Notes: generated from the letters alone by a model not told the origin. Numbered from the stretch's first letter, positions 8,811-18,493 are shown. The stretch: DNA of 46,339 nucleotides from JAHJTW01 sp964545545 (GCA_964545545.1 CAZJGK010000015.1:1-46339), one strand, 5' to 3'. Translations and numbers: made by a program.

Positions 8811-11800
8811 GCTCCCTCGTCCTCTTCCTCAGCCACGCCGCCCTTCGCCCGCGGCAGCGTCAATGTCGCCACGGCCCCTGGACCCGAAGGGTGGTTCTCG
8901 AGAGTCATGACCCCGCCCATCCGATCCACCAGGTTGTGACATATGGCCAGACCCAGCCCCGTGCCCCTCGTCTTGGTGGAAAAATAGGGATCAAAGAGGT
9001 GTTCGGCCACATCATGAGGGATCCCCGTGCCGTGGTCGCGCCATACGAGGGTGACCGTATCGGTATCCCACCGCCAGGTCACCTCCAGTTCCAGGGCCTG
9101 GCCTTCACCGGCGGCATCCAGGGAGTTCTGCATGAGATTGCCCAGGATCTTCTGCAGCGAGTCCGCATTGGCCAGCACCGGCGGCACTGCGGCAGAGGTC
9201 ACTGTGACCGAGGGTGGATGCACTTCCCCTGCCTGGTCGGGGTTATAGCCGGAGCCGTAATCTGCGGCGACCCGGCGCACCAGCGAAGGCAGATCCACCG
9301 GCGCGACGACCAGTTGATCCGGACGGCCCAGAAGGCTGAACTCCGTGGCAATCCGCCTCAGCAAACCGACCTGGTCCAGAATGCGCGCCACCGTCTCGGG
9401 CACGATGCGATCCAGTTCGTCGTGTTGGTCTCGCCAAGCCTGGCCCAGCAACTGGGCCGAGAGTTGGATGGGCGTCAACGGATTCTTGATTTCGTGGGCA
9501 ACCTGTCGGGTCAGTTCGGCGCTGAGGGCCAGCTTCTTGTTGGCCAGGAAATCGGTGATGTCCTCGAATACCACCATGGTGTCCGTGCGGCCGCCGGGCA
9601 AATCCAGGGGGGCCACGGCTCCGCGCACGGTGCGCGAACCTCCGACCCCGTGAATTTCCCCGCGTCCATTGGCTGCGGCCTCATCCACCAGGCTTTCCCG
9701 CAACCGCTTCAGGGCCGGCGCCACCTCGCTGCCCGGAGCAAAAGCCGCCAGGATCATCCGACCTGGGGGGTTCAAAACCACGAGGTTTCCCTCGGCATCC
9801 AGAACGCCCACGCCCACCGGCACGCGGTCAAGCACCGTGGCCAGGAATTGTTCCCGGGATGCCAGTCGTTCCCGCGCGGTATGCAACTCGAAGCGCATGG
9901 TGCCGAAAGCCTCAGCCAGCTTCCCCACCTCATCGTGGCCGGGTTCCGGCAATGGCGCCTGGTAATCACCGGCGGCCAGGGAGCGGGTTGCATCGGCCAG
10001 CACACGCAGGGGCCGGAAGATATTCCAGGCCAGAATCCCCGCCAGGGCCAGCGCCGTCAGCAGGATCAGGTTGGCCAGCCCCGTCAAAAAAAGCACGTTC
10101 CCCGTTCGCTGCGCGCCGAACTCGCGTTCGCGGTCCGGGAACGAAAGCGCCAGCACCGCCGGCAGCAAGTCCCGGCGCCAGTTGTCCGTGCCACTGCGGC
10201 TGAAGGCGGGCAAAGGCATGGCTCCGGTAAAAGCGAACGGCCGGTCCGCGGAAGCAAAGATTCCGGAGCTGCTGGGATGAGACTGCAGGTCGGCCATCAT
10301 CCCCGGGGCCGCAAGTTGCCCTTTCCGGCCGGAAAAGAATTCCTCGGGATGGCTGGCCAACACGGGCTGCCCCTTGAGAATAAGAGTGGCCTCGCCGCGC
10401 ACCAGACTGGCCAGTCCCACCAGCAGGTCGGCATCCAACTTTTGCCGATAAAGGAAGAATCCGTCCGTCGCGATGCGGCCGGCATGCTCCGCGGCATCTC
10501 CCGTCGCCTCGTTCAGGATATCGGTCAGATCAATGGGAATCACCGTGCCCACATAAAGATCCGGGCCGTTGGCGATCACCACCAGAGGCGCCGAACGGCC
10601 GGCCGCCAGCAACACCCGCGCCTGCGGTGCAGAAAGATTGCTCAACGTTTCGTCCAGAAGCAGGGCGCCGTCGCCGTCAAACACCATGGCCTGCCGAAAC
10701 TCCGTGGGACCGGCGGGGCGATGGCCCGACAGCTGGCCCAGCAGCAGGTCGGCGATGTAATCGCTGCCGGCGAGGGATTGGGCCTGCTCCACCAGCAGGC
10801 TGCGTAATTGTTCCACCGCAAGCGACAGGCCCTGGCGCGTCTGGGCTCTGGCTTCGTTCCGTACCGCTTCGTAACCAACCCGGTCGACGCTCATCCCCAC
10901 CACCAGCAACAAGAACAAGCCCAGCAGGAGATACCCGCCCAGAAACCGTTCCTGGAAACCGGGACGCCAGGATTTTCCTCCGGCAACGGATCGCCGACCC
11001 CGGGACAACCACCCCCCCCAGGCCAACAGCCCCTGCCCCAGAAACAGGAAGACAAGGTTCAGGAGCATGAGTCTTGATAAATCCAGCAACACCCAGGAAC
11101 CGTCGGGCACCTGCAGGCCGATCAGAAATCCCTCCCCGGGAGATCTTGCAGCCCCCGGCGGCAGGGGCTGCCACAGACACACCCAGCGATGGTTCCCTGC
11201 CTTCACCTCCCGCCAGCGCACACGCCCGGATTTCAAGGCGTCCACCACGGCCTGGCTGCCCTGATCAGGGAAGGTGTTGTTCGTCGCCTGCTGCCATCCT
11301 TTATCATCACCGCGGACCAGCAGGATCGGCCTGCCGACGTCCACCCGGGGTTGATAGTCATCATCTGACGGCGTCGCGATGGGATTCAAGCGACGCTGGA
11401 GGGTGGCAATGCGCCACGAGCGCAAGGGTATTTCCACGCGAAGCCAACCACCCCCGCCTGTGCGGGGAACTTCGCCGATCATGACCAGTTCGTCACCCCC
11501 GCTGTAACGGCGCAACTCGGTCTGGAACGTCATGACGCCCGCCGCGGGGGGAGATACGCCCTCCCGGTCGCTTAACAAGGACCGTCGGGAAACCTCGTAC
11601 GTGAAATCCCGCAAAAATCCGCGGGTGATGAGACTTTCTACCTGACCATTAGCATCCAGAAGCTCCACCAGACAGGCCCCGCCCAGATCCTCCAGCGCCG
11701 AATCCTGCCACAGCTGCCACGCCGGCTCATCCCGCCAGATGTCCGTCGCCGCTTCCTTTTTACCCAGACGACTTTCCCCTTCCCGCATGTCGCCTAGGAT

Positions 11801-13624
11801 GCTGCCCAGTAAAAACCGGGTCCAGCCCGTGTCGACCATGGTGATGGCTTCAGCCTTGTTTTCCAACCAGTTGCGTTCGACCCGGTTATCCAGATTTCGC
11901 AAAACGTCATGATTCCAGATCACCACCAACAAGAGCAAGACAGGCAAACCCAAACGCCGCAACAAGCGCTGGTTGTCCGCAAGAGCGGGGATTCCCAACC
12001 AGAACAGCAACACCAGGACCACCGCCAGGATCCGCTGCTGGAGCGTCAGGGAGGTGGCGAACCAGGTCACCAACAAGCCGGCCACCGGAGCTGCGGCCAA
12101 GGCGGCCACACTCCATTTGCGATCGGCATTTCCAGCTACCGAGGACGCCTGCATCAACAGTCCCAGCAACAGCACCAGGGATATGGAGCCCATCATCAAC
12201 ACCAGGTGCAGAGCCCAGAATGATAACGAGGTCAGGGGCACGCCCGTTCCGATCAGCCGGGCATTGGCGTTGGCTGCCACCAGGTCCGTCACCCACGCCA
12301 TGCCCAACAGGCCCAGGGCCGCGCTCAGACCGAAGAAAAATGCCAGGACCGGGCCGCCCCCCATGCCCGGCCGCCAGGCAGGACGCTGGCGGTCAGGTCT
12401 GCCGAAAACCGCCACCTTCCACAGGACGGCAAGGGTTCCCAACAGCAGTATTCCTGTCAGCAGGGCATCGGCGGTGGACGCCAACCAGCCCCCGAAAACC
12501 GGAGTGGCGAAATACGCAGGATCCAGGAGGCTGAACCAGGAAGCCGGGGAAGCGGGATAGCCAACGTCGGGAAAGATCCCCACCAAGCGGCTGAAAATGT
12601 CCAGGCGCGCCAAAAGGGCCCTCGCCAGCCAGACGATCACCAGGGCGGGCAGCAGGCCCCCGGGCTTCCCGTGGGGCATTTCATAAACCACAATGCCCAG
12701 CAGCAGGAGCCAGCCCAGGACAAGCAGGAAAAACGCCAGACCCTGTTGCCGGATCACAACGTCTTTGGCTTGGCCTGATTCAGCCTGGATCCAGACCAGC
12801 GGTTCACCGTCGCGTCCAACCAGGTCCAGACGGCGTCCCTGTCCGTGGTGGATGCGTTCAAGCTGGGCGGCTCTGGCCGCGTTCACCACCGACAGCGTTA
12901 CCTTAGGCTCGACAAAATGCAGCGCTGTGGCGGTAAGCCGCACCTGCATTTCCACCGTCTGCCCCGCGTGGCCCGCCACCAGGTCGCGCAGCGTCCACCC
13001 CTCGCGCCCCTGAGCCAATAGCCGCAGGTCACCCAGTGAATCCGGGACGGCGGCAAAAGGTTCGGCCCCGGCAGTCCAGGCAATCCGCTCGTCCCCCGAC
13101 CAGACCACGAGCTCCAGCGGGAAGCCGACACCTGGACCCGCTTCCCAAGCGGCGCGCGCGGAGGCCACCCGGTCGTACAGATTCGTGTTTTGTCCAGGGT
13201 TGGCCGCCAGTTGGCCGGGGAGGGTCCCCTCCATCCGGCCGAGTTGCTCCAGCAGCGAATCCAGGGAAGTTTCCGCCTGGTCCAGGGCCTTGACGACCCC
13301 CTCCTCCGGTCCGGCCTTGCTGTCCACGGCGCCAGGGGGAGCGGACATCCGAACCAGAAGCATCCCCCCCTGCAGGGCCAGTGCGAGGACGACCAACAGG
13401 GAACGCAGATTCAACCAGCGAGCGGGCCCGACGGACACCGGGGACGACCGACGCCCCGGCCACGCCATGCACAGAGCGAGAAAAATTATGGTCAGCAGGA
13501 ACAGGACGGACAAGGAACCGGCCAGGGGCACAGGAGCGGCGCCCATGACAACCAGCAGGGCACCTTGTCCCGCCAGTCCCAGCACGGCAGCCAGCAGCAT
13601 GGGACCGGACCAGACCGTGCGCAT
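8807..13624 (-). CDS. Very large multi-spanning sensor histidine kinase (NtrY-like core)
   Basis: 1605 residues. The N-terminal three quarters hold many membrane helices (first at about residues 8-50 and 72-90, a cluster at about 285-580) separated by large extracytoplasmic parts, then another helix pair flanking a second sensor region. A last helix precedes a HAMP domain (about 1204-1250) and a PAS-like domain (about 1255-1350). The dimerisation helix carries VAHEIKNPLTP with the phosphoacceptor His at about 1377. The ATPase has the N box NLMQNSLDAA (about 1496), G1 DHGTGIP (1530) and G2 GTGLGLAI (1554). All catalytic motifs are present. This core resembles NtrY-type kinases, but the size is far above the usual 700-800 residues. 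No response regulator is adjacent, so it is an orphan here. It overlaps the DUF4159 gene by four bases, which suggests it monitors or controls that envelope unit. Confidence 0.9.
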   Translation of the reverse strand: MRTVWSGPMLLAAVLGLAGQGALLVVMGAAPVPLAGSLSVLFLLTIIFLALCMAWPGRRSSPVSVGPARWLNLRSLLVVLALALQGGMLLVRMSAPPGAVDSKAGPEEGVVKALDQAETSLDSLLEQLGRMEGTLPGQLAANPGQNTNLYDRVASARAAWEAGPGVGFPLELVVWSGDERIAWTAGAEPFAAVPDSLGDLRLLAQGREGWTLRDLVAGHAGQTVEMQVRLTATALHFVEPKVTLSVVNAARAAQLERIHHGQGRRLDLVGRDGEPLVWIQAESGQAKDVVIRQQGLAFFLLVLGWLLLLGIVVYEMPHGKPGGLLPALVIVWLARALLARLDIFSRLVGIFPDVGYPASPASWFSLLDPAYFATPVFGGWLASTADALLTGILLLGTLAVLWKVAVFGRPDRQRPAWRPGMGGGPVLAFFFGLSAALGLLGMAWVTDLVAANANARLIGTGVPLTSLSFWALHLVLMMGSISLVLLLGLLMQASSVAGNADRKWSVAALAAAPVAGLLVTWFATSLTLQQRILAVVLVLLFWLGIPALADNQRLLRRLGLPVLLLLVVIWNHDVLRNLDNRVERNWLENKAEAITMVDTGWTRFLLGSILGDMREGESRLGKKEAATDIWRDEPAWQLWQDSALEDLGGACLVELLDANGQVESLITRGFLRDFTYEVSRRSLLSDREGVSPPAAGVMTFQTELRRYSGGDELVMIGEVPRTGGGGWLRVEIPLRSWRIATLQRRLNPIATPSDDDYQPRVDVGRPILLVRGDDKGWQQATNNTFPDQGSQAVVDALKSGRVRWREVKAGNHRWVCLWQPLPPGAARSPGEGFLIGLQVPDGSWVLLDLSRLMLLNLVFLFLGQGLLAWGGWLSRGRRSVAGGKSWRPGFQERFLGGYLLLGLFLLLVVGMSVDRVGYEAVRNEARAQTRQGLSLAVEQLRSLLVEQAQSLAGSDYIADLLLGQLSGHRPAGPTEFRQAMVFDGDGALLLDETLSNLSAPQARVLLAAGRSAPLVVIANGPDLYVGTVIPIDLTDILNEATGDAAEHAGRIATDGFFLYRQKLDADLLVGLASLVRGEATLILKGQPVLASHPEEFFSGRKGQLAAPGMMADLQSHPSSSGIFASADRPFAFTGAMPLPAFSRSGTDNWRRDLLPAVLALSFPDREREFGAQRTGNVLFLTGLANLILLTALALAGILAWNIFRPLRVLADATRSLAAGDYQAPLPEPGHDEVGKLAEAFGTMRFELHTARERLASREQFLATVLDRVPVGVGVLDAEGNLVVLNPPGRMILAAFAPGSEVAPALKRLRESLVDEAAANGRGEIHGVGGSRTVRGAVAPLDLPGGRTDTMVVFEDITDFLANKKLALSAELTRQVAHEIKNPLTPIQLSAQLLGQAWRDQHDELDRIVPETVARILDQVGLLRRIATEFSLLGRPDQLVVAPVDLPSLVRRVAADYGSGYNPDQAGEVHPPSVTVTSAAVPPVLANADSLQKILGNLMQNSLDAAGEGQALELEVTWRWDTDTVTLVWRDHGTGIPHDVAEHLFDPYFSTKTRGTGLGLAICHNLVDRMGGVMTLENHPSGPGAVATLTLPRAKGGVAEEEDEGA

Positions 13625-13633
13625 CCCCGCCTC

Positions 13634-14197
13634 CTACTTGATGGTGGTGATCTCACTCAGGTACCAGCGGCTCTGGTGACGGGCCAGGACGATGACCAGC
13701 TTGGCCACCTCGGTTCCCGTCTCTGTCCTGTACTCCCACCGCGCCAGGGCATGGGCCCGGTCACCTTGGGGAGCATCCTGGACGCGGGTCATGGTGAAGG
13801 CAACCGCGCCGCTGTTCTGGAAGAGGTTCCGGAAGTAGTAGAACGCCTGACTTGGACTGTAGTGGACTGTCCGGTCGGTGGTGCCTCCGCTGATGATCTT
13901 CAAACCATCGGGATGGACCAGGCCCACCAGGGTTTTTTGATCCCCGGCGCGCCAAGCCCGGGCTACCTGCACAAAAACAGCCTGGAACGATGGCGCTTCC
14001 AGCCGGGCGCTTTTGCCGGGGTCCTTGTCCCGGACCCGAGCAGCCAAAGCGCCCTGCGGCAAAACCGTCAACCCTGCCACCAGCAACGCGCATAAGGACC
14101 AAAACCGCACCCGGCCCCCGAAGTGGCCCCCGATGAGGCAAATCCCGTCGTTTGAACTGTCTTTGGACATGGTTGGGCGCATTCCTGTCTGGATCAT
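13634..14197 (-). CDS. Small secreted NTF2-like protein
   Basis: About 187 residues. A long polar N-terminus precedes a hydrophobic segment (WSLCALLVAGLTVLP) ending in ALAA, so the protein is probably exported. The mature part has helix AVFVQVARAWRAGDQKTLVGLV followed by HPDGLKI, a helix around YYFRNLF, then strands VAFTMTRVQ, AHALARWEYRT, AKLVIVLARH and WYLSEITTI. This order of helices and sheet is typical of NTF2-like or DUF4783-like proteins. A GCAGGA six bases before the ATG at 14197 favours this start over the ATG two codons upstream at 14203. It is the first gene of the unit, nine bases before the kinase gene, so it may be a periplasmic partner of the kinase. Function unknown. Confidence 0.65.
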   Translation of the reverse strand: MIQTGMRPTMSKDSSNDGICLIGGHFGGRVRFWSLCALLVAGLTVLPQGALAARVRDKDPGKSARLEAPSFQAVFVQVARAWRAGDQKTLVGLVHPDGLKIISGGTTDRTVHYSPSQAFYYFRNLFQNSGAVAFTMTRVQDAPQGDRAHALARWEYRTETGTEVAKLVIVLARHQSRWYLSEITTIK

Positions 14198-14203
14198 GCT
14201 CAT

Positions 14204-14440
14204 TCCTGCTGCGGGCTACAATCATCGCAAAAGACGTGCCACGGAACCTCCGGCCTCGATCGTGGGGATTCTACCTCGTGACAGCCCGGTTATGCCACCT
14301 GGAACCTGATTTCCGGTCAAAAATCCGTCCCTTCCAGGGGGCAAGGTGAACTCCGCCCGAGACAGGGAAAAGTTTTGGTTGTGCCGCGGAAATTGTGTCC
14401 GCCGAGCTGGGAGGTGGCGCCACAACACATTATTCTCAAG
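14204..14440. other. Intergenic region upstream of the 13634-14197 gene
   Basis: No convincing gene is seen here on either strand. Being the upstream side of the large minus-strand unit (14197 downward), it should contain its promoter. I could not pick out a clear -35/-10 pair. The secF terminator lies next to it at 14441-14483. Confidence 0.4.
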
Positions 14441-14483
14441 AAAAACCCGGATGAAGACACCGAAAGGGTCATCATCCGGGTTT
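14441..14483 (-). terminator. Rho-independent-type terminator downstream of secF
   Basis: A perfect 12-base-pair stem: AAACCCGGATGA at 14443-14454 pairs with TCATCCGGGTTT at 14472-14483, with a 17-base loop. On the minus strand the stem ends in five T residues. It sits 29 bases beyond the secF stop and separates the secDF unit from the kinase unit. Confidence 0.75.
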
Positions 14484-14511
14484 CCCCGGTCCGAACTTTC
14501 CCGGAAGGCTA

Positions 14512-15438
14512 TTACATGCTGACCGCTGCGCGTTTCTTGTCCTTCAGGTGCCGTTCGTACCACCAGACCAGCACCGGACTGGCGATGAACAAGGAACTGT
14601 ATGTACCGACCACGACGCCGAACACCAGGGCAAAGGCGAAATTATGGATCACCGGCCCGCCGAACAGGAAAAGCATCAAGGCCACCACGATGGTGGTCGC
14701 CGAGGTCAGGATGGTCCGGCTCAGGGTTTCGTTGATGGAGTGGTTGATGACGTCTTTGTAGTCTTCCTTCCGCCGCAATTTCATATTCTCGCGAATACGG
14801 TCGAAGATCACGATGGTGTCGTTCAACGAGTAACCGATGATGGTCAAAAAGGCCGCAATGGTCTGGAGGTTGACCTCAAAGTTGAGCAGCGAGAACGCGC
14901 CCAGAGTAAGGGTCACATCATGGACCAGGGCGATGATCGCGGCAATGCCGTACCTGAAGACAAAGCGCACCGTCAGGTAGAGGACGATCAACGCCAGGGC
15001 GGCCACGATGGAGTTGATGGCGGCCGTCCGCAATTCACCGCCGATCTTGGGTCCGACACTCTCCTCGCGGCGCAACTCGACGTCCGAGCTGCCCAGGACG
15101 TCCTTCAGGTCGTTGAGCAGGGTCTGGGTCTCGTTCAGGTTCTTGTCCGTAGCCGCGATGCCCGGCACCGTGATGAGAAACTCGTCGCTGGATCCGAACA
15201 CGGTGACCTGGGCGCCCTCATAACCCTTTTGTTCCAGTGCGGATCGAATCAAACCCACGGCGGGAGCCGGATCGACCTTCACCTGCAGCACCGAACCGCC
15301 GGTGAAATCGATGCCCAGCCGCGGTCCTCCATGGATCACCAGCGAGGTAATGCTGATGAGGATCAGGATCATGGAGAAGGTGAAGGCCACCTTCATGGCG
15401 CCCACGACGTTATAATTTGAATCCCGAAAGAATTCCAT
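14512..15438 (-). CDS. secF: Protein translocase subunit SecF
   Basis: 308 residues, the usual length. SecF works with SecD and SecYEG in the inner membrane and uses the proton gradient to complete export of proteins. The N-terminal helix (about 15-35) is followed by the family motif GIDFTGGS, a periplasmic domain (about 45-130), then ESVGPKIGGEL and five further membrane helices. The conserved segment TIIGYSLNDTIVIFDRIREN is present, as is NETLSRTILTS. The gene follows secD by about 80 bases and ends before a hairpin terminator. Confidence 0.96.
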   Translation of the reverse strand: MEFFRDSNYNVVGAMKVAFTFSMILILISITSLVIHGGPRLGIDFTGGSVLQVKVDPAPAVGLIRSALEQKGYEGAQVTVFGSSDEFLITVPGIAATDKNLNETQTLLNDLKDVLGSSDVELRREESVGPKIGGELRTAAINSIVAALALIVLYLTVRFVFRYGIAAIIALVHDVTLTLGAFSLLNFEVNLQTIAAFLTIIGYSLNDTIVIFDRIRENMKLRRKEDYKDVINHSINETLSRTILTSATTIVVALMLFLFGGPVIHNFAFALVFGVVVGTYSSLFIASPVLVWWYERHLKDKKRAAVSM

Positions 15439-15519
15439 GGTCGCTTAACCTTTCCCGGAACCCCTGCTCCGGTCTGTGCCCTCGAACTGTCCCTACAGGC
15501 GCCCGCCAAGGGCCGGGGA

Positions 15520-17277
15520 TCAGATGCTCAGTTTATCGTGGCCTTTGCCGCGGACGATGAGTTCCATCAAAACCCGGGTCATGATCAGGGCGGTAAACAC
15601 ACTGGTCACGATACCGATGCTCAGCGTCACGGCGAAACCCTTGATCGGGCCGGTGCCAAACCACAGCAGGATCACACCGGCGATCAGGGTGGTCATGTTG
15701 GCATCAACGATGGTGCGCGTGGCATTGGTATAGCCGGCCTGCACCGCAGCCTTGCTGGTCTTGCCCTTGCGCAATTCCTCACGTATTCGCTCGTTGATGA
15801 GCACGTTGGCGTCGACCGCCATACCCACCGTCAGGATGATACCCGCAATACCGGGCAGGGTGAGCACCAGACCGAACTGGGCCAACACCGCCATGAGGAT
15901 CACGATGTTGGCGATCAGGGCCAGATCGGTGACCACACCGCTCAGCTTGTAGTAGAAAACCATGAAGAGAACGACCAGCAGGGATCCGTAAAGGGCAGAG
16001 TTGATCCCCGAGTGGATGGAGTCGCTGCCCAGGCTTGGCCCGACCGTGCGCTCCTCGGCAACGCTGACATCCACCGGCAAGGCGCCGGCCCGCAGCAGCA
16101 GCGCGAGGTCGCTGGCTTCGTTGTTGGTGAAGTTGCCGCTGATGGTCCCGGTCCCGCCGGGGATCTTGCCATTGATCACGGGAGCCGAACTGATGCGCCC
16201 GTCCAGGCTGATGGCCAGAAAACGACCGACGTTTTCCCCGGTAACCTTGGCGAAGATGCGCGCACCGCGGCTGTTCAGGGTGAAGTTGACCTCGAACATG
16301 CCAGGGTGATCACGATCGGCGGACGAGGAGGCATCCACCAATTGATCCCCGCTGACCACCGGTTTGGCATCAACCAGATACAGGGGGCGCATGGATTTGC
16401 CCTGACCATAGTTCCTCGGTTCCATACCCAGCTGGAATTCCAGGCCCCGCAACCGGGTGGCCACCCTGGGATCCTCCAGCATGTGCTGGACCTGCTCCAC
16501 GTTCTTTTCTTCGACCAACAACGGCGTGCTCGCAGCCCCGTTGGGCGCCCGGATCACCAACCCGCTGAAGGGGTGATCCTTGAGGTAGGCCTTCTCCTGG
16601 GCAGTGGTTTGGCTGTCCTCGCCCAGCAGGGCGTCCATATCGTCCTGGCCGGCCGCGGCACTGTCGACCGCACTGGTCCCGGCGCTGTCCGCGTTCGCGG
16701 CGGCGATTTCGGTGTGCTGGGGCAGCTGGAGGGAATCTGCAGCTGCCTGCCCCACTTCAGTGGAGTCGGCAGCGGAAAGATCCTGACCCTTGAAGAGTTG
16801 GTCCATCTTGTCCAGGGCATCGGGAATGTCGTCGGGAAGCCGAACCAGGCGGAATTCCAGCCGCGCGGTTTCACCCAGCAATTTCTTGGCCCGCTCGGGA
16901 TCCTGGAGACCCGGCAACTTGACCACGATACGGCTGCTGCCGAAGGTGGTGATCTCGGGCTCGGAAACGCCGAACTTGTTGATACGGTTGTAGAGGATCT
17001 CCTTGACCCTCACCAGGGCATCCTGGGCCTCACTGGCCGTCATCCCTGTCTGGTCGACTTCCAGCACCAGATACATCCCACCCTTGAGGTCAAGCCCCCG
17101 GCGGATGGCCTTGGCGTCGACATTGGCGATCTTCGCCGCCAACGCGGGGTCGGTCTTGGCGGCCTCCCTCTCAGCCTTGGAAATGGAGATGGCCTTAAAG
17201 GTCGGCAACAGCCCGATGATGGATAGCAACAGGACGACGATTGTCACCCCGGCCCTGATCTGCAGGGAACGGTTCAT
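15520..17277 (-). CDS. secD: Protein translocase subunit SecD
   Basis: 585 residues. Partner of SecF in the inner membrane; its large periplasmic domain pulls exported proteins using the proton-motive force. Visible signatures are GLDLKGGMYLVLEVD at about 61-75, NRINKFGVSEPEI, the C-terminal membrane part with GMAVDANVLINERIREEL, and TLIAGVILLWFGTGPIKGFA. GGGGGAG lies about seven bases before the ATG. Residues about 165-228 form an Ala/Ser/Asp/Gln-rich, low-complexity insertion within the periplasmic domain that ordinary SecD proteins lack; it is probably a flexible loop. A candidate promoter is visible 127-155 bases upstream. Confidence 0.96.
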   Translation of the reverse strand: MNRSLQIRAGVTIVVLLLSIIGLLPTFKAISISKAEREAAKTDPALAAKIANVDAKAIRRGLDLKGGMYLVLEVDQTGMTASEAQDALVRVKEILYNRINKFGVSEPEITTFGSSRIVVKLPGLQDPERAKKLLGETARLEFRLVRLPDDIPDALDKMDQLFKGQDLSAADSTEVGQAAADSLQLPQHTEIAAANADSAGTSAVDSAAAGQDDMDALLGEDSQTTAQEKAYLKDHPFSGLVIRAPNGAASTPLLVEEKNVEQVQHMLEDPRVATRLRGLEFQLGMEPRNYGQGKSMRPLYLVDAKPVVSGDQLVDASSSADRDHPGMFEVNFTLNSRGARIFAKVTGENVGRFLAISLDGRISSAPVINGKIPGGTGTISGNFTNNEASDLALLLRAGALPVDVSVAEERTVGPSLGSDSIHSGINSALYGSLLVVLFMVFYYKLSGVVTDLALIANIVILMAVLAQFGLVLTLPGIAGIILTVGMAVDANVLINERIREELRKGKTSKAAVQAGYTNATRTIVDANMTTLIAGVILLWFGTGPIKGFAVTLSIGIVTSVFTALIMTRVLMELIVRGKGHDKLSI

Positions 17278-17403
17278 GCTTCAACTCCCCCATGTCACAA
17301 CGAACAAGGGTCAAAAAAAATGCGCCTTGATGAACAAACGAGGAAGCCTGCATTGGCATCAAGGCACGGTTACGGACGGCTCCCCGTTTTTTAAGCGGTC
17401 CCT

Positions 17404-17432
17404 AGTATAGTATGGTAGGTATCCGTTTTCCA
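17404..17432 (-). promoter_or_regulatory. Candidate sigma70-type promoter for secDF
   Basis: On the minus strand TGGAAA (17427-17432) and TATACT (17404-17409) are separated by 17 bases: four of six and five of six matches to the sigma70 consensus. It lies in the 175-base gap between the DUF362 gene and secD and would give a leader of about 120 bases. This is a sequence match only, and the organism's promoter rules are unknown. Confidence 0.4.
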
Positions 17433-17452
17433 GAACTATCAGTGACGGGCAT

Positions 17453-18493
17453 TCACACGGAATGCAATTGATATTTCCTGGACCCCAGGCCCAACTGCGC
17501 GGCCGCAGCCAGCAGGGCTTCCGGATCCTGATGATACCCGTGCCAGTTCTTGAGGCTTCCGGCGCAGGCATCTTCCAGCAGGTCCCAGGCCGCCTGGTCC
17601 ACCGCCACGGGATCCCGCCCGGCCAGCAGGTGGCCTCGGTTCAGCACCAGGGCCATCCTCTTGCCTGGCCCGGCCACGAATCGATCCAGCCCCACCAGCA
17701 GGTTCAGAAATACGCCTCCGGCGGGAATATTCTCCAGCACCTTGGCTGCGGAGCGCGCCACCCCCTGTTGAAACCCCAGGATCCTTTCGGCTTCATCCGG
17801 GGCAATCCCGGCCATGAAACAGACCGTCATGCATTCCCCACATCCGGTGCATTCCCGGTGATCGATATAGGCCCGGCCCGCCTGGATCGCGATGGCGTCG
17901 TACAGGCAGACATCCAGACAGGAACCGCAACCGGCGCACAGGGGCGTGTCCACCCGGGGCCGGATATCCCGGTGCAGGGCGAGCTTGCCCGCCCGGGGCA
18001 ACAGCCCCAGACCCACATCCGCCAGCACACCCTGGAAACCCAGATGAGGGTGGGGTTTCAGGGGCGTCAGCACCGCCAGAGCCGCCACCGACGCCAGCGC
18101 AGAAGCGCGCGCATCAGGATCCATACCGGCGTATTCCGCCTCATCGGCCACCTTGAAAGGCAGCCCCCCTTGGTGGATCTCGAATCCCTGACGGCGAGCC
18201 TGCTGCTGCAGGAGAAGGGGGTCTTCAAGCCCCCTGGTGGTGATCGAGACGGTGTCGCAAGCAAATGACCCCGGCCCGCAATCCAGGGCCCGACAAGTCT
18301 CCCGCATCCAGCCGGGCTTGATCCAGGCCGGCAGGCCGGGCGGGGCCACCTGGACCTTGATCGCCCATGGCTTCCCGCCACTCCGCTCATTTCCCGCGGC
18401 ACAGACCACGCTTTCCAGTTGGCCCGGGGTTACATATTCGGCCAGGGGATTATCCGCCGGTGCCAGGGCCAGATGGTGGACACGGCTGGTCAC
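17453..18493 (-). CDS. DUF362 protein with two 4Fe-4S clusters
   Basis: 346 residues. A DUF362-type N-terminal part (about 1-180) is followed by a bacterial ferredoxin module with two complete CxxCxxCxxxC motifs: Cys186/189/192/196 and Cys215/218/221/225. A further DUF362-like part ends with GHLLAGRDPVAVDQAAWDLL, typical of the family. Such proteins are inferred to carry electrons, but their substrates are unknown. No signal peptide is seen, so it is probably cytoplasmic. The start is GTG at 18493, overlapping the deacetylase stop as GTGA, so the two genes are translationally coupled. The pairing with a polysaccharide deacetylase is odd and has no obvious biochemical meaning. Confidence 0.85.
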   Translation of the reverse strand: MTSRVHHLALAPADNPLAEYVTPGQLESVVCAAGNERSGGKPWAIKVQVAPPGLPAWIKPGWMRETCRALDCGPGSFACDTVSITTRGLEDPLLLQQQARRQGFEIHQGGLPFKVADEAEYAGMDPDARASALASVAALAVLTPLKPHPHLGFQGVLADVGLGLLPRAGKLALHRDIRPRVDTPLCAGCGSCLDVCLYDAIAIQAGRAYIDHRECTGCGECMTVCFMAGIAPDEAERILGFQQGVARSAAKVLENIPAGGVFLNLLVGLDRFVAGPGKRMALVLNRGHLLAGRDPVAVDQAAWDLLEDACAGSLKNWHGYHQDPEALLAAAAQLGLGSRKYQLHSV

